DNA from: JAABVY01 sp964496505
GTDB lineage: Bacteria > Zixibacteria > MSB-5A5 > JAABVY01
Direction: 5' to 3'
DNA length: 63,883 nt
NCBI GenBank assembly: GCA_964496505.1
Contig: CAZBZV010000016.1
Location: 1 to 63,883, forward strand
Shown here one piece after another: positions 36,626 through 46,200 of the stretch. How positions within the stretch are numbered: the stretch's first letter is position 1; each line of letters starts with the position of its first letter. The notes beneath the pieces are model-generated. The model saw nothing but the letters and a program-made list of their open reading frames with translations. It did no database searches and was not told the origin of the DNA. Both the position numbers and the translations under genes were made by a program.

Positions 36626-38216
36626 AAGCAGATTTCACCTGTTTTTCGAATTCCCTGGATTCAACAGCATTAAAACCCAGCCATTTCACGGTCAATAGGG
36701 TTATGTCATCATATTGTTCTGCATTTCTAACAAATACGTTTAACCCCTCAAGGACACCATTGCTTACGACTTCAACATCAGAAGAGGCGGATGCCTTAAT
36801 CGAATCGACAAATCTGTCCAGGCCATACTCTTCCCCGTCTGGATTTTGTGCTTCATTTATTCCGTCAGTATACTGAACAATCAGATCATTTACAGATAGT
36901 TCAATTTGGCGTAATTCTATGCGCCCTGAGAAGACCTTGTCAGGCATCATACCCAGAGGATATCCTTTGGTTTTTATGAGCTTACACTCATTTTTCAATG
37001 AATCATACCATATGAGAGGATTATGTCCGGCAGATGCAAACCTGAACTTTGAGGTGGATTTCTCGAATACCCCAAAAAACATAGTAACAAACATGCCAGG
37101 TTTGATATTTTCCTTTAATGCACTGTTGATTTCACACAAAATTTTATCCGGGCTATCAAATTTATATGCTGCTGCCTTAACAATATCGCGGGTCATTAAC
37201 ATTACCAGCATTCCCGGAAGCGATTTGCCGGAAACATCTGCCACAAGTATGCCCAGATGGTCCTGATCGAATTCTATAAAATCGTAATAATCCCCTCCCA
37301 CTTCCTTTGCGCTTCTGTATGCGGCCGAAAAATCAAATTCTGATGAGGAGGGATAGCTTTTGGGAAGAAGCCTGTTTTGAATTTCCCTGGCGATTTCCAG
37401 CTCACGTTCTATTCTTTCTTTCTCGATCCGTTCCTTCTGAGCAGTCTTTAATTTTATTCCCATAACTCTCAGAGTCTCTGCCAGATAACCGAAGTCATCT
37501 TTATTTTTGAGCGGAATGCACAATGATATATCATTAAAATCCATATCTTTCAGGTGATTGGTTATTGTACGTATCGGCCTGAGTCTGATATGCAAAAACA
37601 GCATCGTAAGTGGAAGGCCAAAGATGATCATTAAAATCGTTATCGAGGCAACCGTGATGGTCGATGCTTTCCGGGCTTCCTCTATTGATGCTGTGGATGC
37701 TGCAGCGTATAGCTTTCCAAGCAAAATATCATTTTCCATAATAGGAACGGAAATATAAAGTGTGTCTTCAGACAAATTGAACACTTCCCGTGTTCGAAGA
37801 ATATGGTTGAGATGATTGGATTCGATATTTTTCATACGCGCTGAGGAAATTACCTTTTGCAGATCGGTATGTGCCAGAAACTCGTTTTCTGAATTAGTAA
37901 TCCCCGACCAATAAATATCAGAATTATCGGCGGAAAGCTTTTTGCATATATTATTTAAAAGCAGAGCATCCGGTCCGTCCATGGAGAGTATCAACTTTCC
38001 GGCAGGACCCGAATAAGACCTTGCCTGGATGAGCATTTTCTCGGCAACACCTCTGGTCACGGTTTCGACATACTGGTTGGAAATGACATATCCAGTAACA
38101 AGCATCAGCACAAGAACAATAACAGACACAAATAAAGTCACTTCGAATCGAATTGAACGCCTGAAATTGGAGGCTTGCGGCCAATCTTTGCTGAACTCGG
38201 TGCTATTCGGTTTCAT
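36609..38216 (-). CDS. Membrane SpoIIE/RsbU-type PP2C phosphatase with HAMP
   Basis: Protein of 535 residues. Transmembrane helix about 24-46, an extracytoplasmic sensor region to about 190, a second helix (VASITILMIIFGLPLTMLFL), a HAMP domain, a coiled-coil linker (KERIEKERIERELEIAREIQ), then a PPM/SpoIIE phosphatase domain with VGGDYYDF, ILVADVSGKSLPG, FASAGHNP and YTDGINEAQ metal-binding motifs. It would dephosphorylate the STAS proteins encoded just downstream in response to an envelope signal. Overlaps the PorV/TPR gene by 14 bases. Confidence 0.94.
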   Translation of the reverse strand: MKPNSTEFSKDWPQASNFRRSIRFEVTLFVSVIVLVLMLVTGYVISNQYVETVTRGVAEKMLIQARSYSGPAGKLILSMDGPDALLLNNICKKLSADNSDIYWSGITNSENEFLAHTDLQKVISSARMKNIESNHLNHILRTREVFNLSEDTLYISVPIMENDILLGKLYAAASTASIEEARKASTITVASITILMIIFGLPLTMLFLHIRLRPIRTITNHLKDMDFNDISLCIPLKNKDDFGYLAETLRVMGIKLKTAQKERIEKERIERELEIAREIQNRLLPKSYPSSSEFDFSAAYRSAKEVGGDYYDFIEFDQDHLGILVADVSGKSLPGMLVMLMTRDIVKAAAYKFDSPDKILCEINSALKENIKPGMFVTMFFGVFEKSTSKFRFASAGHNPLIWYDSLKNECKLIKTKGYPLGMMPDKVFSGRIELRQIELSVNDLIVQYTDGINEAQNPDGEEYGLDRFVDSIKASASSDVEVVSNGVLEGLNVFVRNAEQYDDITLLTVKWLGFNAVESREFEKQVKSAYANSD

Positions 38217-40224
38217 ATGTCAACTCCTGCAAACGGATCATTTCGGTCTCGGTGCGCCTGATATAACTGGCAATCTCCTTATTGGCCGGATCAAGTGATA
38301 CGGCCTTTTTCCATATAGCTATCGCATCGGCCAGGTTGTTTTTGCCGTACAATTCTACACCCAGATATTTATAGGCATTTACGAGATAATCTCTTACAGA
38401 CATATAATCGGGGGCCAGTTTTTCGACTTTTTCCCACTGCACGATGGCGCTTTCAAGTTGACCGCTTTCAAAAAGCTTTCGCCCTCTATCGTAAGCATCT
38501 TTCACTTCATGCAGGATATCATCATCAAGTTCATCAGCTTTCTCAGTCGGCTTAGAAACGAGTTTTTGGGTTGATTGTCTTTCTTTTTGCACCTTTATTT
38601 TATGGCTCAGTTCCTTGCTCCAGGGATGATTTGGAAAGAGCCTTCCAGCCGAATCCAGAGCTACTGTGGACTTCTTGTAGTTCCCGGCCTCATAATATTT
38701 TTGGGCAGATTGACGCCATTTTTCAAAGTTCGCTCTTTTAATTATCGATGCTACGCGAGCATCTTCATCGGCGTGAGATTGAATGCTTCGGAGAGCTGCA
38801 ATAGCCTGTTCAATTTTGCCATAATGCAGCAATGAGTCAGCCATTGCAAGCTGGTTTTCAATCATATATATCGTCCCGGCAGATTCCTCTATCCGTGTTT
38901 CTATATCTGCAAGAAGATCATTGGCATCTTTGGAGGCGGGTACTTTATCAAGCGCCCTTTCAACAAAGTAACGCGCCTTGGGAAGATCATCTGAAGAATA
39001 ATGAGCTATAGCGGAATCCATCATTAATTCAAATGACTGCTTCATGATTATTTCGCTCAAGAGCTCTTTTGATTCCATAGCCTCGGTGAACATTTCAGAT
39101 GTGTCCAGGCCGTTGCTTTGCCCCAAAAACAGCCCCTTTTCATATAATCTGACAGCCTCATTGTAATCTTTGTCGAGCATATGTTTTTCGGCTTTTTCAA
39201 AGAGATCGGATATGATTTGCCGGTTTCTCTTTTCCAGGTTTTCCGCCATCATGTGATTAAAGCGTTCTTCACGCTTATTTTCTCGTATTATCCATCTCTC
39301 ATCAATCGTTTTTCCGAAAGATGTTGTTAAACCAAACATGTGCAGGCTGCCGAGATCTCGCTCAACCAAAGCATAATCGAAGTTGATGGATTTAAAGCTC
39401 ACCCCCATACCAAAAGATGGATGATCACCGTTAATGGATGTGCGTAAATGTATCAGGCCGTAGAAACTGTATTCCAATCCGGCAGAAAATAGCGGGTCCA
39501 CCATATCCTCTTTGACAACACCTGTAGTAAGCAGAATATTCTGATTCCAATCATGTTTGGGGATCAGACTCACAGCCATGGAGGCATCAAAGGTATATGG
39601 ATATTTAATATTCTCATTTAATATTTTTATGCTCGGCCTTATAATGTTTCTGGCATTTATACCTGCTGTAATTTGAGGCAGCCAGGGCATTCCGGAGTTG
39701 AATCTTCGACTCAGTGACAAATTTAAGCCTGGGGATGATGTTGCTGAATATGATTCCAGCGAATGCCTCTCAAGAGTTAAGGCCAGCCCCAAATCGTAAC
39801 CTGCGATATTTCTTGCATAAGCCATATTGAGGGCGAGACGGCTGTCATCAAAGCTTCCCAGCAATAAGTTATTGGCATCCCTTCTCTCAATCCCATTTAC
39901 TCCCAGACGAAATACACCCAGTCCGAAGGTACCATAATCCAATGTGGGAAATGAGAGACCAAAATATTGGTAAATTACATCGAGATCATAGAGAGTCGTA
40001 TGAAATAGGCTCAGGGAAAACTGCTGAGCGCGTGCCAGAACAGAAGGATTCCAGTATGCCGCATAAACCGGATCACAGGCGGCTGATGACGATCCGCTCA
40101 ACGCCAGCTCTCTGGCACCTACTCCTAAACTGAACGGAGAATCCATTCCGGGTTCTGCTGATGCCAGATTTGCGGGCATAAAGAGCAGAAGCGCGGTTAT
40201 CGATATTTTGACGAGCCTATTCAT
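38203..40224 (-). CDS. PorV/PorQ-like outer-membrane protein fused to TPR repeats
   Basis: Protein of 673 residues. Signal peptide, then a PorV/PorQ-type barrel domain: the opening FSLGVGARELALSGSSSA and YAAYWNPSVLAR is diagnostic of that family, which is linked to type IX secretion and surface attachment. From about residue 335 the rest is tetratricopeptide repeats (KDYNEAVRLYEKGLFLG; FESGQLESAIVQWEKV; NLADAIAIWKKAVSLDP). Its start codon overlaps the stop of the giant surface gene (TAATG), so translation is coupled. Confidence 0.9.
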   Translation of the reverse strand: MNRLVKISITALLLFMPANLASAEPGMDSPFSLGVGARELALSGSSSAACDPVYAAYWNPSVLARAQQFSLSLFHTTLYDLDVIYQYFGLSFPTLDYGTFGLGVFRLGVNGIERRDANNLLLGSFDDSRLALNMAYARNIAGYDLGLALTLERHSLESYSATSSPGLNLSLSRRFNSGMPWLPQITAGINARNIIRPSIKILNENIKYPYTFDASMAVSLIPKHDWNQNILLTTGVVKEDMVDPLFSAGLEYSFYGLIHLRTSINGDHPSFGMGVSFKSINFDYALVERDLGSLHMFGLTTSFGKTIDERWIIRENKREERFNHMMAENLEKRNRQIISDLFEKAEKHMLDKDYNEAVRLYEKGLFLGQSNGLDTSEMFTEAMESKELLSEIIMKQSFELMMDSAIAHYSSDDLPKARYFVERALDKVPASKDANDLLADIETRIEESAGTIYMIENQLAMADSLLHYGKIEQAIAALRSIQSHADEDARVASIIKRANFEKWRQSAQKYYEAGNYKKSTVALDSAGRLFPNHPWSKELSHKIKVQKERQSTQKLVSKPTEKADELDDDILHEVKDAYDRGRKLFESGQLESAIVQWEKVEKLAPDYMSVRDYLVNAYKYLGVELYGKNNLADAIAIWKKAVSLDPANKEIASYIRRTETEMIRLQELTYETE

Positions 40225-43200
40225 TATCTTATCACTGCAATCTTTCTCCTGAAGGTCTCTGTTCTGCCTGATTCATAATGAGCAGTTATACGGCAGAAAT
40301 ATGTTCCGGGGATAACCATCAGGTTCAGGTCATTATAGCCATACCATTTATCATCTATATAGGTACCGGCCGACCGTTGCGAATTTTCTGCCAGTACCTT
40401 AATCAATTCTCCTGTAATGGTGAAGATTTCAATATCAACGCTTGCATCCCGATCAAGAGCAAAAGCGATTCTCGTGAATTCATCCATATTAGGATTAAAA
40501 GGATTAGGATAATTCGTAAATGATTCTTCCAATGACGCCTGGCTAAGGGAAATGTCGGCGCTGACAATGGGGTAATCTTCATTTTCTATAACTGCAACTA
40601 TCTCGTTTCCAAGATTCTTATCGACAAAACTCAGGAATGTTGAGTCTGAAAATCTGAGAGCATAATTGCCCAAATTCGCCTCGGGAGAGATACTGCTGAC
40701 CAGTTTGAGCTCATATTCATTGTCACGCGAGATAACAAAATCCGATATAATTTCCAAATCTAAAAATCCGTCAGCAAGCTGACTATCGGAGGCAATAAGA
40801 ATGTCATCCACATAAAGGCTGATCTGGTCAAATATGTTTATGCCCTGGATTCTCTCCAGACCTGTCTGTGTTCGTTTCAGTATTTCGCCATGCAGACTTT
40901 CTAAAACCAGGTCGCCGACAAAGCTCTGCCTATCGTATTCGATATCTGCAGAGAAAATCGTTATGCCCGTCTGCCCGGGATATCCAATCTGAGCGGGCAT
41001 TTGGCCTATATGGATTATCGGTTCATTGGCAGGGAGAAATATCTGTGAAGCCTCTGTTGAGCTGGGAAAAGAATTCTGGCAAGAGCTAATCGTTCGATAT
41101 CCCGGCCTATTAGCCGTGTCTGTTGCATCATACACATCAATGTAATCCCAGCCTTGAATCACAAGTTTAAAGTGATCATAGGGAACATCTGTTTCCAGGT
41201 CCGCTATTAAACTTAGGGAATGTTCATCTCCGGGATTCAGGACAACTTCATCGGGACTGAAATCAAATACCGCTCTTCCCTCTCGCAATTGCACATACGA
41301 TTGATAATCAGCCGGGCCATCCGGCGGGATATATCCAATATGATGAAAAATAAGTGATGGATCGAGGGCTCTCTCCAGGGTATCAAGTACGCTTATTTCA
41401 AATGAGCTTATTTTGACAGAAGAGTACTGCTCCGGTACAAGGTAAGCAAACGAGATATCAAAAAGCGAAACTGTATCTGCACCACCGACGACCGATGGGG
41501 GCAGCATTGGATTAATGCAGATTTCCACATCTCCCGCGGCATGCTTAAAACCTGCAATTCCCGAAACCATCGGGAATATTTCTTCGGCAGACAGGGTATC
41601 TTTGTCACTAATCGCACTCAGGCGCAGTCCCGAACTGACATCCCTGAATGTGAATGCGGTACTATCATTTATCCTCAGCCCTATTTCCCCGAGTGCTATA
41701 TTTTCAAGCACTGAACCTCGAATGGAAATTGTGTCTGTTTCTCCCGGACTGAGCACCGGAGGAGCATTGAGCTGAATCCAGACGCTATCATCCATTTGCC
41801 CAAAACTATTTATAAATCCGATCACCATATTCTGTCTTAGAATTTTTATTTCTTCCAGGAAATCCGCGGCGGGCATATTTTCGTCCGGGCCATTAATGAA
41901 TTCAAATGAGATTCCCGTAAGCTGGATTTGAGAACTCTGAGGCTCTCCCGGGTGGCGCAGAATCAGATCCATGAAATTAATATCATCCTGCCCATAATTT
42001 ATGTAATCTCCAAGTGCTGGAACATATGATACCGCCATGAACTGAGAAGGATTATCAATTCTACATGAAGCGGTCTCCAGCGGAAATAGAACTGTTTCGT
42101 CAAGAGTGATTGGAAGTCCTGTATTGTATTCAACGAATGCGATATCGTCGGATTCCTCGATTTTCAGCAGGAATTCCCCAACCTCAGCCGAGCTGTCTAT
42201 ATCGACCATAAGCGACAAGATTCGTTTTTCCCCGGGATATAGAACATCAGGCTCATTGAACTCAATCAATATCGATGATTCCGAGGGTAAATCCTCCAAT
42301 ACGGCAAGACTGCTATACCCGCTGCTTAATACAATCCTGGAGAATGTTTCGCTTGCAAGGCGCGTATTACCACTGCCATCCGTGAGCTGAACTCGCAGAC
42401 TATCCAGTCTAATGGGAGCTGAATTATCGCCGGTCTCGGGATAGCTATAACTGAGACTCATTGGATATACATGAGTCTGCCCCTTGATAACTGATGCCGG
42501 TATTGAACTTATGAGATTGATTTTCAGGTCCTGTGGTATACTTTGTATCCGGACCGTGTCGCTTACCAGCACTTCGGTTGATTCGGGCTGTGCCGATGAA
42601 TAGGCCCGCATTAGCCAGCGAACATTGCCGGCCGCCGAAGCAGTATAACAGCGATAGAACTCCTCGATCTCCCCGGGAGCAATGGAGACCTGTCCAATAA
42701 AGCTGCTGTCAAGGGTCACAATCCCGTTATCATCAACCAGATCTATTTCACAATTAACACCCGTAATCGAATCTATGGTCAGATTTGTGACGTTAACTTT
42801 TGTGCAAAAACTCTCCCCAACCGTATATTCAGGATTTAATCCCTCAAAGCTTATTCTGAGTTCGGAAGCGGAAATTACAAAAACTTGCTGGGCAATCACA
42901 GGAGCATCAATTGGTCCATCATTGCCGGATGCGTATTGGCAGCCATTGATGGGCATACCTATCTGAATACTCCTGCCGGTAATGGCAGTGCCAGAAATGT
43001 TACCCACGACAAATATTGCAGGAGAGCTTTCATTTATCTCAAGTTCCGTGCCTGTGTAAATCCATTTTGAATCCGAGAAAACAAAATCACCCTGATAGAA
43101 ATCGTTTTCCTGATACAGCCCATCATCATTGCCATCTATCCACAATTCCAATGACTCTATCTCAGAATGTCCCGCATCGGCCTGATTTTCGATTGTAATT

Positions 43201-46200
43201 TCCTGCAGCAGGTCATTGAGGTTGCCGTTTAGTGCCGGACGAAATGCAAACAGGCAGACGCTCGAATCACCCGGTGAAAGAGTTCGATTGGGAATGCTAT
43301 AAAGCTGATACTGGCTATTGACGGAACCATCTACGACAACCTTGCCGCCACGCATCAATGGAAGATCACCGTTTAAATTGACAGTCTGCTCAAATGCGAA
43401 ATCGGAAGTGGATTCAATTGAAACTGCCAAGGTGTCATCGTCTATAAGATTTAACGGCAAATCAGCCAAAACAAAGAAATAACTCAGCTCTTCGGGGGGA
43501 AGCCCCGCATCAATGCCATTAAGGGTCAGAGTACCATCGCTGAGGTATCCGGCCGCCAGAAGAGAATCGCCATCAAAGTCCCTGTTTCCATTCTTATCAT
43601 AATAGAGAGAGACCTGACCCAATTCATAATCAGCATAGTCATCATCTGAAATCGAGATCGATGTATTGGTAAACCTGATTGATTTTAGCGTATGTTCATT
43701 CTCAAGATAGCCGTTATAAAGCGCGAAGGTCAAGATCGGAACATAATTCGCACCCGGCCTGACAACTAAGGCTTCCTGCGGAATCGATATCGCTGTCACG
43801 CGGTTGGCGGGCAAAAGGAAATGTGATTCTGGATTTTCAATAGATACATCATCCGGACCCAATACGCCGCCCAGGAACTCCACGCCATTTATGGGAATTC
43901 CAAAGCGCAGTGTCCCACCGGCGAACTCAGCATTGGCAATATCGGCCGTAATTAAAAAGCGGTTGCTGCTGCGGCTAAACGAATGCCCCAAATTACTTAT
44001 TCTCCAGTAGCCGTTGTAATAATTGAGCTCGCCCAAAAATATATCGTTGGCGGAAAATCCATTGAGATCAACATCTTCCCAGAGCTTTACAACATCCAGA
44101 GCCTGACTGCTATTTGTAGTGCCGATATTAATAATCTTTAATGAGTTGATTTCAGCATCAACATACCCATCTCCCGGAAGCGAGAAATCCAACATAATTT
44201 GATTTTTTTGACCACCAAAAAGATTTTTTCCGGGAATGGCGTTAACATCGATCGCTGCGGCCGGAAATGCATTGATTATATGGTCTTCCTGATTTTTAAT
44301 CGGAAATATGCCTGCAATTTCCACTGCTTGATCCAAATATAAATGCGAGGATTCATTCAATCCAAAATTGATGCTGTTTCCATTCTTACTCAGATAGGAA
44401 TCTAATACCGTTGTGATAAATAGCTCCGCAGATCCACCTCCAGCGGCTAATGCAATATCATCAGTTTTCAATACAGCATATTCGCCCGAAAGAACTGCTT
44501 GGTCTATTATGCTATCAGACGATGAGAGCGTTGCAAAATCCCCATCCCGATTCAGCCAGAGAATTACACTGTCAATCTGACTGTTTAATTCAGACTGCGA
44601 AGCACCATCGGGATCTTCAGCAAACAGGCTTACTCGCATACTATCCAGACCTATTTCTGAGGATGTACCGTTATTTATCCTGATTGCCGTAATGGGCATG
44701 GAATACCCTCCGGGATAAATATCGGCCGCGGATAATTCAATTGATTTGACCGTTAAAGCTTCGGTGGATAATACGGTAATAGTATCAATCGGATTTACAG
44801 GATTATCCAGTGGACCATCGTTATCGGATGCCATTTCAATCCCCTTTTTGGGAATTCCAAGTGCGATAGCGGCGCCGTCAGAAGGATAATCTGAAAGAGC
44901 CGCACAGAGGTAAAACCTCGTATTCAACTGGGTTAACGGGACATTTATGCCGCTGATGCTCCAATATTGTCCCGTAAAAGTCATATTCCCCTGATATATT
45001 TCGGTGGCGCTATTGTCCCAGGATCCATTACCATCGTCTGTAAACAGCAGGAATGAATCGATATCGGAAGAAGTAGCACTTCCCGCATTAAAGACGCTAA
45101 TAATATTTATTGTATCACCTTCGTATCCATTCCGCGGCAAATCTAAAGTAAGACATCTGACAATACCAGCACCGGGGTTTGCCGTGTGATTTCCGGATGG
45201 GATTATTTGGACCTGATCTGCCACCATGCCATCAATTATGCAATATCCAAGAGAATTAATGCTGTCCGGTCCCGCCAGAACAGTTCCGTCTGTAAAATCC
45301 AGATCAGAGGCTGTTAGCAAATAAAAATCAAGCGAGTCGCCGTCATGCGGATATAGTGATGACTTGATCGATACGAAGAATGTCCTGCTGGAAGCCTGGG
45401 GAACAGCTATGGGATCCAGGACAACACTAATCTCCTCCCCGATCTCAGAAGTCATGCCAACATTCAGATCATTGGCATTGAGAGCGCCATCATCATTCAG
45501 ATCATGGTAAACAGATATGGATTCAATATTCGAAAGCAATTGTGCCGCATTGCCGCTGCCTGCACAAGCGCTGCGCACTCTAATTTCTTCGAGATATTTT
45601 GTCTCTTCAAACGCATTTGATATCCTGAAAGCCAGTACGGGAGAAAGCGATTGATTTGGTTTTAGAGATTGATTGCCAAGAGGAATTTCGGTAATGGTGG
45701 GCACTTCGACTACAATCAGATTGGTTGTGTCGGTTACGGCATTTATGCTGCTGGTAACGGCAACTTTGCAGATACCTTTCGACGCCGCCACAAAATTTCC
45801 CTCGGAATCAATGGAGCCGGCATCGCCTATTACCTCCCATGAAAGGTCTCCGGTATTTATCGGGTCAAAGCCCGCGTCGAATCCCGACGCTGTAAACTGA
45901 ATTGATTCACTGATCATCAATGAAGCTGTATCTGGCATTACTACAATCATCTCAAGGCTTGCGGGCAAAACAGTCACTATATCATTTGTGTCAGTCACTC
46001 CGTTTATTTCACTCGTTACTTCAATTCTGCCTGTTCCCTCAGCAGTTGCTGTGAAGACTCCTGAGGAATCGATTGTGCCAATATCTTCAATAACCTCCCA
46101 CATAAGATTTCCGGTTTCGGTGATATTGCCGTCCTCATCAGTGCCGGTAACTTCAAATGTATCGATGCTTCCCAATGTAAGTTCGAGAGAATCTGGAGAA